Below, in pieces: positions 1 through 6,455 of a stretch of 9,844 bases of DNA. The notes under the pieces were generated by a model, which saw only the letters and a program-made list of their open reading frames with translations, searched no databases and was not told the origin of the DNA. Where the stretch lies: positions 1 to 9,844 of the forward strand of contig CAZFVY010000161.1 of the NCBI GenBank assembly GCA_964522665.1. Reading direction: 5' to 3'. The position numbers and the translations under genes are program-made. Positions within the stretch are counted from its first letter, which is position 1. Each line of letters begins with the position of its first letter. The stretch comes from CAZFVY01 sp964522665 (GTDB lineage Bacteria > Verrucomicrobiota > Verrucomicrobiia > Limisphaerales > CAZFVY01).

Positions 1-1
1 G

Positions 2-1201
2 CCGGTGGGCGGGAGCGTGAGCTACGCGGTGACCTACTCCGACCCGAACTTCGCCAGCAGCGCCTTGACCGCGGCCAACGTGAGCTTGAACACCACGAGC
101 ACGGCCAACGGGGCGATCAGCGTGACTGGCGGCGGGACGAACTACCTCGTGACCGTGAGCGGGGTGAGCGGCAGTGGGTCGCTCGGGATTTCGATTGCGG
201 CGGGCACGGCCAGCGACACGGCTGGCAATCTGGCCGCGGCGGCCGGGCCGAGCGCCACCTTTACGGTGAACACGCCGCCCACCATCTCAGGAGCGGTCAC
301 AGTGACGGCCAATGCCAAAAATCCCGTTACACCATTCGTGCGGTTAGGGATAACCGACGTGGATACGCCAGCGCAGACGCTGACCGTAACGATCACGCTG
401 GACGCCACCAACAAGGGGGTTTTTGGCGCGGCCACCTTGGCCAGTACCGGCTTCAGCAATCCGGCCCCCGGCGTCTATCAGTTCTCGGGAACAGCCGCGG
501 CCTGCGCGGCAGCCATCCGCGCGCTGAGCTATACGCCGAGCATTGATCCGAGCCTACTGATCTTCACCCCGCCGAACACTTACACGGCGACCAACACAAC
601 CACATTCACGATCGCGGTTAGCGACGGTATCGCGGCTACGGTGATCAACGGCTCCAGCAAGGTGACGGCGCGTTTGTTGAATCATTCGCCCACCGCCGGC
701 CCCGCCTTGGCCGTGCAACGACCGCCGACGCAGGGGACGAAAGTCACCTTTGCCGATTTGGTCGCTGGTGCCAGCGACCAGGACGGCGATCCATTGACGG
801 TCAGCGCGGTGGTCTCGCCCACGCTTGGCGGCGGGACGGTCACGCTGGATCAAGGTTGGTTGTTCTACACGCCCGCGCCTGGCTCAACGAACGATGACAC
901 GGTCACCTACACGATTAGCGACGGCTTCGGCGGCACGGCGACCGGCACGGCCATCGTCACCGTCAAGCCGGATAACGCGCCTTCGCAAAACGTTTCGGCG
1001 ATTCAGAACTTGGGGGGCGGCAGCTATCAGGTCAGCTTCACCGGCATTCCGTTCCGCACCTACACGGTTCAGTTCACCACGGATTTGGTGAATCCAACCT
1101 GGACCACCTTGGGCCAAGCCACGGCCGATGCCAGCGGCACGATTACCTACACCGACACCAGCGCCGCCGGGACCCGCTTCTATCGCACCGTGTATCCCTA
1201 A
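2..1201 (+). CDS. C-terminal part of a large Ig-like/cadherin-like repeat surface protein (5' end outside window)
   Basis: The reading frame is open from the window edge and ends at TAA 1199-1201, so only the last 400 codons are seen and the true start lies upstream. Numbering residues from the GTG codon at 5, residues 1-89 form a bacterial Ig-like domain ending in the typical GTASDTAGN turn. Residues 90-227 form a second beta-sandwich repeat (starts NTPPTISG, ends near FTIAVSDG). Residues 228-320 form a cadherin-like domain with the acidic turn SDQDGDPLTV and the late strand motif DTVTYTISDGFGG. Residues 325-398 are a separate C-terminal module (TYTVQFTTDLVNPTWTTLG, ending FYRTVYP) of a kind often ending long secreted proteins in Verrucomicrobiota. 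It is rich in Thr, Ser, Gly and Ala, almost free of Cys, and has no LPXTG, PEP-CTERM or membrane anchor. I infer an extracellular or outer-surface adhesion or carbohydrate-associated role; any catalytic domain would lie upstream. Confidence 0.85.
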   Translation, partial: PVGGSVSYAVTYSDPNFASSALTAANVSLNTTSTANGAISVTGGGTNYLVTVSGVSGSGSLGISIAAGTASDTAGNLAAAAGPSATFTVNTPPTISGAVTVTANAKNPVTPFVRLGITDVDTPAQTLTVTITLDATNKGVFGAATLASTGFSNPAPGVYQFSGTAAACAAAIRALSYTPSIDPSLLIFTPPNTYTATNTTTFTIAVSDGIAATVINGSSKVTARLLNHSPTAGPALAVQRPPTQGTKVTFADLVAGASDQDGDPLTVSAVVSPTLGGGTVTLDQGWLFYTPAPGSTNDDTVTYTISDGFGGTATGTAIVTVKPDNAPSQNVSAIQNLGGGSYQVSFTGIPFRTYTVQFTTDLVNPTWTTLGQATADASGTITYTDTSAAGTRFYRTVYP

Positions 1202-1258
1202 AACGAACCGGTTCAGTCTGCCCGCCAGCCGATCTTGACGGTCGGTGGCGCGGTAGTC

Positions 1259-1286
1259 GGCGCGCGGAGACCGCCCATCGCGCGCC
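1259..1286. terminator. GC-rich stem-loop downstream of the surface-protein gene
   Basis: A perfect 8-bp inverted repeat, GGCGCGCG (1259-1266) and CGCGCGCC (1279-1286), encloses a 12-nt loop and begins 57 nt after the surface-protein stop codon. No T-run follows on either strand, so it is not a canonical intrinsic terminator. It may act with Rho or stabilise the 3' end, or may simply reflect high GC content. Confidence 0.3.
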
Positions 1287-1318
1287 GAAGTCCGCCGGCC
1301 ATCGTTTCGCGCATTCGC

Positions 1319-1342
1319 AGTGAATTCCGCAGTGAATTCCGC
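1319..1342. repeat. 12-bp perfect tandem duplication
   Basis: The unit AGTGAATTCCGC occurs twice in direct succession (1319-1330 and 1331-1342), and the three bases before the first copy (CGC) match the end of the unit. It lies in non-coding DNA and looks like a slippage duplication. No function is evident. Confidence 0.8.
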
Positions 1343-1540
1343 TTGCGTCGGGCGCAAATTCCCTTAATTTGACACCCGAGAAGCGATTTCCAATGGCGTC
1401 GCCACGGACCAACTTGCGGGGAAACGTATGAGTTCTCTGATTCTTGCACGAGAGCTCCGAGCCGGACCGGATCCCACTGGCCGCGGTCCCGGCCGACCGC
1501 CTGGCGGCAGCGTCCAAACTGACGACCGACGGCATCAAGA

Positions 1541-1545
1541 AGGAG
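1541..1545 (+). promoter_or_regulatory. Shine-Dalgarno site fixing the TM2-protein start
   Basis: AGGAG at 1541-1545 sits 7 nt before ATG 1553-1555. A second ATG at 1548-1550 is in another frame and only 2 nt from the site, so the spacing favours the 1553 start. This is the clearest ribosome-binding site in the window; most other genes here lack one. Confidence 0.8.
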
Positions 1546-1552
1546 ACATGCG

Positions 1553-2044
1553 ATGATCACTTGCCCTTGCAACCACTGTAACAACGTCTTCGAACTCGAA
1601 CCGGAGCACGTCGGCTCCAAAGTGATCTGTCCGAAGTGTGGTATGGAGACAATTCTCTTTCGCCCCACCACGCCGGCGGTGACGCAGATTAGGTCGGCCA
1701 GTCCGCCGCCGCCCCCGCCCGCGACGGTTCCTCCGCCGGCGAATCCGGGGCCGTCGATTCCCCAGATTCCCGTGGCGATCAACGCGCAGGTCAATCTCAC
1801 GATGCCCGATCGGCCGATCCTTATCCGGACTGCCAAATCGCGAGGGATTTACATCATCCTCGGGATTTTCTTGGGAGCCCTCGGCGTGCATAATTTCTAC
1901 GCCGGATACTACGCCCGTGGCGCGGTAAAACTGGCGTTGATGGTCGTGTTTACGAATCTGTTGGTGGGCGCGTTCGTCGCCATCTGGGCGATCGCCGAGA
2001 TCATTACCACCAAGACCGACGCCAACGGCGACCCCCTGGTCTGA
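1553..2044 (+). CDS. Zinc-ribbon/TM2 domain membrane protein
   Basis: This 163-residue protein has three visible parts. Residues 4-30 form a small zinc-ribbon with paired cysteines C6-x2-C9 and C26-x2-C29 (second knuckle CPKCG). Residues 38-90 are a linker with a run of six prolines at 51-56 and more Pro to residue 73. Residues 97-152 form a TM2 domain: helix one GIYIILGIFLGALGVHNFY with the family's conserved H-x-F-Y-x-G turn at 113-118, then a second helix near 124-150. The tail is polar and short (TDANGDPLV). TM2 proteins are small two-helix membrane proteins of mostly unknown role; the N-terminal zinc-ribbon suggests cytosolic metal, protein or nucleic-acid binding. The start is supported by a good Shine-Dalgarno site. 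It stands alone between non-coding stretches, so no operon partner hints at its job. Confidence 0.88.
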   Translation: MITCPCNHCNNVFELEPEHVGSKVICPKCGMETILFRPTTPAVTQIRSASPPPPPPATVPPPANPGPSIPQIPVAINAQVNLTMPDRPILIRTAKSRGIYIILGIFLGALGVHNFYAGYYARGAVKLALMVVFTNLLVGAFVAIWAIAEIITTKTDANGDPLV

Positions 2045-2173
2045 GGCGCGGCGGAAGCGTGTAGCCCCGCGATGCCCAAGGCTGGCGCGCGCCCGGCAAT
2101 CGCAAGTGGCGGGCGGCCACAATTGATTGTCAGGCGCCGCGCCGCCGAGTAAGCTGGGTGAACATTGCCAGAG

Positions 2174-2362
2174 ATGGAAATCATCGTTCAAAAATTCCGC
2201 TCCTTCGGCCAAGCCGAACGGGCCGATCGCGAGTACTATCGCTCCCTCTCCTGCAATCAGAGAATCGAACCACTGCTCCAGATCGTTCAACAAGCGCGCA
2301 CCCATGCAACCGCGGAAGGATTTGAGAGAGTTTATCGAATTGTTAAACTCCCACGGCGTTAA
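2174..2362 (+). CDS. Small conserved protein, likely partner (antitoxin-like) of a nucleotidyltransferase
   Basis: From ATG 2174 the frame encodes 62 residues starting MEIIVQKFRSF and ending VYRIVKLPRR. It is charged, with RSFGQAERADREYYRSL in the first half and a basic C-terminus, and is predicted soluble and mostly helical. I recall small proteins with this pattern (KFxSFEEAxxADxxYYxSL near the start, RVYRVVKL near the end) next to AbiEii-like nucleotidyltransferase genes in Verrucomicrobiota and other phyla; the antitoxin role is an inference from that pairing. An upstream in-frame TTG at 2165 would add three residues; ATG 2174 fits the family start better. No strong Shine-Dalgarno site is seen. 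The last 59 nt overlap, in the +1 frame, the start of the broken nucleotidyltransferase gene, so this gene appears intact beside a dead partner. Confidence 0.6.
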   Translation: MEIIVQKFRSFGQAERADREYYRSLSCNQRIEPLLQIVQQARTHATAEGFERVYRIVKLPRR

Positions 2363-2497
2363 ATACGTCGTGGTGGGCGCGCACTGCCTCGCCTTTCACG
2401 GGTTTCCACCGGCAAGGATTTGTTCATCCGCAATAATTGGGCAGTCGGGCGACCGCAGGACCTCGCTGACATCTCGCGCCTCGAACCAGAGGCATAA
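2304..2497 (+). pseudogene. Nucleotidyltransferase (AbiEii-like) remnant with an internal deletion and frameshift
   Basis: The N-terminal piece starts at ATG 2304 and reads about 35 residues typical of this nucleotidyltransferase family: KDLREFIELLNSHGVKYVVV, then GAHCLAFHGFP. Just after codon 35 (about 2406-2416) the match stops in this frame. It resumes in another frame at 2417 with DLFIRNNWAVGRPQDLADI and SRLEPEA, ending at TAA 2495-2497. That second piece resembles the family's usual C-terminus (FIRNKRAxGRPQDLADxxxLE). The middle, which would carry the catalytic acidic residues and most of the roughly 150-200-residue fold, is missing. The simplest reading is one deletion of several hundred bases that also shifted the frame. 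If translated from 2304 without correction, the frame runs through unrelated sequence to a stop at 2589-2591. The product is almost certainly inactive. Confidence 0.72.
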
Positions 2498-2598
2498 ATC
2501 AGACCCGCGGCGGAACACATCGCCGGGGAATCTCGGCCGCTCCAATTGCGTTTTTGCCGCTTGGCTTGGCGGTTCGGCGGTGTCAAACTGAGCGGGTG

Positions 2599-2664
2599 AT
2601 GGTTCTGCTGTTTAAGATCGTGTTGGCGGCCGGTTTCGGTCTGATCATACTGGCCCTGCTGTGA
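2599..2664 (+). CDS. Putative 21-residue single-helix membrane peptide
   Basis: The frame from ATG 2599 reads MVLLFKIVLAAGFGLIILAL plus a final Leu, almost entirely hydrophobic and long enough for one membrane helix, with a single Lys at position 6. Its TGA (2662-2664) overlaps the GTG start of the next gene (2661-2663) as GTGA, the same junction as between the next two genes. That repeated arrangement, and the absence of a Shine-Dalgarno site for the downstream GTG, support real translation and coupling. An in-frame GTG at 2596 could serve instead, adding one residue. No clear ribosome-binding site precedes it. It may be a small membrane subunit or a leader that delivers ribosomes to the downstream gene. 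I do not recognise a family. Confidence 0.42.
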   Translation: MVLLFKIVLAAGFGLIILALL

Positions 2665-3044
2665 GTCGATTCCGGTACGTGCGAGACCGGTTATTTCTGG
2701 TCGGTTGCCTGCTCTACGCGTTGAATCGTTGGATATTCAAAGCGCGTAGCGCCAATCTCTTCCTGCACTATTACTTCAATGACGTCTGGCTGATACCGTG
2801 CGCTCTGCCGCCGCTGCTGTTGCTCCATCGCTGGCTGAATCTCCGGGATCACGACGGTCCGCCAACGCTGGCCGAGATCACCTTGCATGTGTTGGTCTGG
2901 TCGATCCTGTTTGAAGTCATCGGACCCCATCTTGTTTCGCGGGCGACCGGTGATCCGTGGGACGTGGCCGCCTATGCCTTCGGTGGCGCCGGCGCGTGGA
3001 TCTGGTGGACTCGCGACAAGTGGTGGCCGAGCGTCACGTCGTGA
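2661..3044 (+). CDS. Uncharacterised multi-pass membrane protein (127 aa)
   Basis: Starting at GTG 2661, which overlaps the preceding small frame by 4 nt, this encodes 127 residues with about four membrane segments: roughly 11-27, 41-57, 73-92 and 100-116. Distinct features are HYYFNDVWLIP (36-46), a cytosolic-type loop LNLRDHDGPPTLAE (59-72), and GDPWDVAAYAFGG (97-109). The last resembles the D-x-x-D-x-x-A-Y-x-x-G signature at the end of VanZ-like proteins, but the rest is not a clear VanZ match, so I leave the function open. Its stop (TGA 3042-3044) overlaps the GTG start of the methyltransferase, so the two are very probably one transcript and translationally coupled. A role beside a methyltransferase in membrane-lipid or small-molecule modification is possible but not shown. 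Confidence 0.72.
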   Translation: MSRFRYVRDRLFLVGCLLYALNRWIFKARSANLFLHYYFNDVWLIPCALPPLLLLHRWLNLRDHDGPPTLAEITLHVLVWSILFEVIGPHLVSRATGDPWDVAAYAFGGAGAWIWWTRDKWWPSVTS

Positions 3045-3682
3045 GCTTCGATCGCCTGGCTCCCTTTTATCGCGGGATGGAATTCGTGCTGGCCGGGGGC
3101 AAAATGCAGCGGCGCCGGTGCGCCTTTCTCGACGAAGTGAAGGAATCGCAAACCGCGTTGCTGGTCGGGGAAGGCCCGGGCCGCTTTCTCATCCCACTGC
3201 TCCGCGCCAATCCCCGAGTCCAGGCGACTTGCCTCGAGTCGAGCGAGGGAATGACGGGAGAGTGCCGCGCCGCGCTCGCGCAAGGGGGATACTCGGGGGC
3301 CGACGTTGATTTCGTTACGATGGACGCCCGACGGTGGGTTCCGCCAACCGGTCGTTATGACCTGATCGCGACACATTTCTTCCTTGATTGCTTTCCAGCG
3401 GAGGAATTGCGGCGAGTGACACAAATGTTGGCGGCTGCGGGCACGCCCGGCGGTCGTTGGCTGATTTCCGACTTTCGCCTGCCGCCGAAGGGGCTATCCC
3501 GGCTTCGCGCTCGGGCGTTGTTGGCCCTGATGTACGGTTTTTTTCGCGCCGTGACGGCGTTGCCGGCCCGCCGCCTCGAACCGCCGGACCAATATCTCGA
3601 GGCGAACGGCTTTAGGTTGGCCAAGCGCCAGTTGAGCGACGCCGGGTTCCTGCACAGTGACCTGTGGATTCGTTCCGGATAA
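3041..3682 (+). CDS. Class I SAM-dependent methyltransferase
   Basis: From GTG 3041 this encodes 213 residues starting MSFDRLAPFYRGMEFVLAGG. Although the frame is open upstream to 2957, the GTG start fits the family N-terminus (FDRxAPxYRxMEFxLAGGKxQRxR) and gives a GTGA overlap with the preceding stop. The SAM-binding motif I is LLVGEGPGRFL (40-50), the acidic residue ending beta-2 is E66 in CLESS, VTMDARRW (92-99) is the third adenine-side segment, and YDLIATHFFLDCF (106-118) is motif IV. SDFRLPP (143-149) and a C-terminal LHSDLWI follow. Length and motifs agree with a complete Rossmann methyltransferase. The acceptor is unknown: the family includes ubiquinone/menaquinone-type and small-molecule enzymes, and nothing here decides. 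It ends an operon with two membrane-protein genes and meets a convergent gene 52 nt on. Confidence 0.85.
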   Translation: MSFDRLAPFYRGMEFVLAGGKMQRRRCAFLDEVKESQTALLVGEGPGRFLIPLLRANPRVQATCLESSEGMTGECRAALAQGGYSGADVDFVTMDARRWVPPTGRYDLIATHFFLDCFPAEELRRVTQMLAAAGTPGGRWLISDFRLPPKGLSRLRARALLALMYGFFRAVTALPARRLEPPDQYLEANGFRLAKRQLSDAGFLHSDLWIRSG

Positions 3683-3741
3683 ACGCGGAAGGCGACCGCC
3701 GCGGCGAGCGGGCGCGCCGCGTCCGAATCCGCGTTTACCGG
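3675..3741. terminator. Bidirectional terminator-like inverted repeat spanning both stop codons
   Basis: The arms TAAACGCGGA (3680-3689) and TCCGCGTTTA (3728-3737) are perfectly complementary. They extend past a one-base bulge (A3679) by a CCGG/CCGG pair (3675-3678 with 3738-3741). Inside, CGCGGCG (3700-3706) pairs with CGCCGCG (3715-3721). The left arm begins with the TAA of the methyltransferase and the right arm ends with the complement of the TAA of the minus-strand cytochrome gene. The A-rich and T-rich outer ends and the convergent setting suit a shared terminator, though no long T-run follows. Confidence 0.5.
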
Positions 3742-6269
3742 AGTTCGGATTTCGGTGGCGTGGTGAGGAGAAAGGTAAGCAGATCACGTTGTTGCGCGCC
3801 GTTCAATGCTTGCAGCAATCCCTCGGGCATGAGCGAAAGGCTGGAGGCCCGCATCGTGGCGATCCGATTTCTCGCGATCGTTTGGACCGCGCCATTGGCC
3901 TGGCCGATCGCGACGTGATCCGTCGTATTCTCGACGATGACGCCGGTGACGGATTCACCGTCCTTCAACTCGATGATATAGGCCAGATGATCGGGATTGA
4001 TCGCCGCGCTCGGCTGGGTGATGTCCTTAACGACCGAGGCGTAATCGCGGTAGATCAAGTTAGAGAGATCGGGTCCGATCTTGCCACCGGCGCCGCCCAG
4101 TTGATGGCACTTTGAGCAAGCCGCTTTTTCGCCGAAGAAGATGGTTTTGCCGCGATTCCAATCACCGCCTGCGATTTCCGGAATCCGCCGCTCGGAGACG
4201 CTGGTTGCCTCGACCTGCTTCGGCGTCGCCCAGGGCAAAAGCACGCGCCGAAGCGGTAGGGGACGCAAGCGCGAATCCTCGGCGGTGAACCAGCCAACGT
4301 CCAGGCGCGGCTCACCGTTCCCGGTGGCAAGCTCGATCTCTAGCGGCAGCCATTTCAGCGGCGCCGACGAGACTGTCACCCGCGTCTCCGTCGCGCTTAC
4401 CCGGTTCACGCTCGCGTTGTCACCGGCTTTGACCCTCAATTTGTTCCCCGCTTTGAACACGAGGGTAACGGTCTCGGGCGGATACTCAAAATCGAGTTTG
4501 GCGCCGGGCTGGATCGCAGTGCGCAACATCAGCCAGGGATCAACCTGGGCGCGCAGCGTCAATTTCCCCGGCGTGGCCAGGCGCGCGTACCACCGCGCGT
4601 GTTCGTCGGAGGCCGCGGTAAGGACGCGGGCCGCGGCGAGGTCGAAGTGGGGCAACCAGACCGGCCAGTTGGTTTTGGCAGAAACGCCGCGCCAGCTCGC
4701 CTCGGCGCCGGTCAAGTCACTCAACACGTCGATCGCGGTGGGCGCGGCTGACGCCGTGGGGGCGCCAGAATCGAGAGCGGGCAGCGTCACGCCGTAGTTC
4801 ACCGCCTCGGTTCGTGGCGGCGTTATCAGCGCGAGCGAGCGGCGGTCAGCGGAGATTCCCGCCGAAAGCACGGCCAGCTCGAAACGTGGCAGCGTCAACT
4901 GATCCTTGACGGCCTGATAGCCCGGGACAAACGATTCAAAGCGGTCGCCCGCCGTCACGTAGCGTCCCATCATGACGTGGCTTTGCGCGGCGAGATTCTT
5001 TAACCGCGCGGGGTCAAGCGGACGGTCAAATACGATCCTGGTTTCGGTTGGCCCGGCGGCGTAGGCCAGGACCGGCTGCGGCACGCTTTTGCCAGTATAG
5101 GAAATCTTGAAGAGTTTCCCTTGGCCCTGCGGGCCGGTGCCCCAGTCGGGCTGACCGCTATGGCAGGTGACCAGCAGGTCGCCCTGCGGCGTGGGCACGG
5201 CGTCGATCGTCAGCATCGCGAGACAAGCGAGGAGGTCGGTTTTTGCGACGTAACCGGCGGCGGTTTTGACGAGCTTGGTTCGCCAGATTTTCCCGCGCGA
5301 TTCGCCAGAAACAAAGGCGTCGCCCCGCCACCAATCGGGGCCGAAAGTTACGGCTCCGCCCCCGACCAGCTCGTTGAAGTGAAGTCCGCAGGTGGATTGG
5401 TGCTGCGGGGCGTAATCGAACAGGCTCGGCTCATCCAGCACGTTCGGCAGATAGGTCGGATGACGCGGCGGGAAACCGTAATGCCGTCCCGACTGGATGT
5501 GCAGCAACTCGTCAAAGGGGTTCCCGTTCGGCAGCCAGGTGGCGCCCTCCTGATCGGTGCAAAAGAGATCCCCGGCGGCATTGAACGCCAGCGACACCGT
5601 GAAGCGCAAGCCGGTGGCGATCACCTCGCGCTGTTTCCAATCAGGCGACAATTTGAGAATGGTTCCGCGTTCGCTCTGGAGGTTGTACGCGGACTTGCCC
5701 GTCTCGCGGTTGACCCGATAGGCGGCCGACCAATCGTCACATCCGAGGCCGAAGAAAATGTTGCCCGCGGGATCGACCGCGATGCCAACCGCGTCGAGGC
5801 TCGAACCAGCGGCTTTCGACGGCGGCGGCCACCCGCTGGTTACGGTTTCCAGTTCACCCGTGCCATCGCCGCGGTCGCGCACGCGGATGACCCGACCACG
5901 GGAAGCGATGTAGAGTCCGCCCGGTCCCCACGCCATCCCGATGCTCGCCGGGATTTCGTTGTTGTCGTTCTTGTAGAAGAAGGAGGCGGTGTCCTCCAAG
6001 CCGTCGCCATCGGTATCCTTGAGTTGATAGACGTTGCCGTCGTAGCCAAGCGCGAAAAGTCTTCCATCCGGCGCGTACACCAGATTGTTGATATTGCGCA
6101 GTTGGAGCGGCAGCTCGCGCACGGTGAATCCGGGGGCAAGCATCTGAATCGCCGGTGGATTCGGGACGTGATAGTAGGGCTTCTCGACCGGCCCGACGTT
6201 CTGCGCGCGCGCCAATGAGGAAAAAACCAGCGTAACCAAAACGGCGCACGTCGTCGCGAAGCTTTTCAT
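3735..6269 (-). CDS. Exported beta-propeller dehydrogenase-like protein with Pirellula/Verrucomicrobium-type heme-binding domain
   Basis: I place the start at ATG 6269 (844 residues) because it begins a signal peptide, MKSFATTCAVLVTLVFSSLARA, cleaved after about residue 22; the frame is open 58 codons further up but without export-like sequence. Residues 40-390 form a beta-propeller with blade motifs such as NNLVYAPDGRLFAL (61-74), a calcium-type loop DTDGDG (85-90), VGIAVDPAGNIFF (161-173) and CTDQEGATWLPNG (237-249). Residues 405-500 are an Ig-like segment (RIVFDRPLDPARL), and 520-690 are beta-rich. The C-terminus has the heme c motif CSKCH (718-722; nt 4104-4118) in a domain of the TIGR02603 type, with GPDLSN and a likely distal Met in SLMPEGL. 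The family, often called membrane-bound dehydrogenases, is thought to oxidise organic substrates in the periplasm and pass electrons to cytochromes; the substrate is unknown. It diverges from a related gene. Confidence 0.85.
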   Translation of the reverse strand: MKSFATTCAVLVTLVFSSLARAQNVGPVEKPYYHVPNPPAIQMLAPGFTVRELPLQLRNINNLVYAPDGRLFALGYDGNVYQLKDTDGDGLEDTASFFYKNDNNEIPASIGMAWGPGGLYIASRGRVIRVRDRGDGTGELETVTSGWPPPSKAAGSSLDAVGIAVDPAGNIFFGLGCDDWSAAYRVNRETGKSAYNLQSERGTILKLSPDWKQREVIATGLRFTVSLAFNAAGDLFCTDQEGATWLPNGNPFDELLHIQSGRHYGFPPRHPTYLPNVLDEPSLFDYAPQHQSTCGLHFNELVGGGAVTFGPDWWRGDAFVSGESRGKIWRTKLVKTAAGYVAKTDLLACLAMLTIDAVPTPQGDLLVTCHSGQPDWGTGPQGQGKLFKISYTGKSVPQPVLAYAAGPTETRIVFDRPLDPARLKNLAAQSHVMMGRYVTAGDRFESFVPGYQAVKDQLTLPRFELAVLSAGISADRRSLALITPPRTEAVNYGVTLPALDSGAPTASAAPTAIDVLSDLTGAEASWRGVSAKTNWPVWLPHFDLAAARVLTAASDEHARWYARLATPGKLTLRAQVDPWLMLRTAIQPGAKLDFEYPPETVTLVFKAGNKLRVKAGDNASVNRVSATETRVTVSSAPLKWLPLEIELATGNGEPRLDVGWFTAEDSRLRPLPLRRVLLPWATPKQVEATSVSERRIPEIAGGDWNRGKTIFFGEKAACSKCHQLGGAGGKIGPDLSNLIYRDYASVVKDITQPSAAINPDHLAYIIELKDGESVTGVIVENTTDHVAIGQANGAVQTIARNRIATMRASSLSLMPEGLLQALNGAQQRDLLTFLLTTPPKSELR

Positions 6270-6455
6270 GATGCGACCGAGACTAGTCAGCCGACAAAGG
6301 CGCCGCCAGTGATAAATCGAAATCGCCGCCACCGGGTGAATTACCACGAACTCGCGAGCGATGGTCGCCCATACTATCACCGCGCGCGCCTCGAGGCGAC
6401 CCCCGTGTTTGCGTTGCTTGCCCTTTCGGCGCGGGGCGCTCATAATCCGCGTTCG
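6270..6455. promoter_or_regulatory. Divergent promoter region between the two cytochrome genes
   Basis: These 186 nt separate the chosen starts of the two divergent cytochrome genes and must hold promoters for both unless one transcript starts further out. For the plus-strand gene a candidate is given separately (6418-6446). For the minus-strand gene I see no convincing -35/-10 pair and no strong Shine-Dalgarno site before ATG 6269. No clear operator palindrome is visible. Confidence 0.5.
6418..6446 (+). promoter_or_regulatory. Candidate sigma-70 promoter, nearly leaderless
   Basis: TTGCCC (6418-6423), a 17-nt spacer, then CATAAT (6441-6446) matches the sigma-70 consensus at four of six and five of six positions. 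The transcript would be expected to begin near 6452-6454, 2-4 nt before ATG 6456, leaving almost no 5' leader. This agrees with the absence of a clear Shine-Dalgarno site there. A chance match in a short window cannot be excluded. Confidence 0.4.

Larger units (their letters stand above)
1202..1552. other. Intergenic region between surface-protein gene and TM2-protein gene
   Basis: No convincing gene is visible in this 351-nt stretch. It holds a GC-rich hairpin (1259-1286), a 12-bp tandem duplication (1319-1342) and a perfect TTGACA at 1369-1374. The hexamer 17 nt further on (AATGGC) is a poor -10 match, so a sigma-70 promoter for the next gene is possible but not shown. A 42-codon frame, 1428-1556, also ends here and overlaps the next start; it is listed as a weak finding rather than a gene. 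Confidence 0.6.

Noticed and set aside
1369..1397. Confident promoter at TTGACA 1369-1374
   Set aside because: The hexamers 16-18 nt downstream do not resemble TATAAT, so only the -35 half is convincing.
2957..3040. Upstream start for the methyltransferase
   Set aside because: The extra 28 residues are Arg/Val-rich out-of-frame translation of the preceding membrane-protein gene; the GTG at 3041 matches the family N-terminus.
5121..6218. 365-codon plus-strand frame opposite the minus-strand cytochrome gene
   Set aside because: It is antisense to a clear exported cytochrome, shows no domain or export signal, and long antisense frames are expected at this GC content.
6270..6443. N-terminal extension of the minus-strand cytochrome by 58 residues
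   Set aside because: The extension would bury the clear signal peptide that starts at 6269, and it overlaps the divergent gene's upstream region.
6309..6455. N-terminal extension of the plus-strand cytochrome by 49 residues
   Set aside because: The signal peptide begins at 6456, and the extension has no homology-like features.
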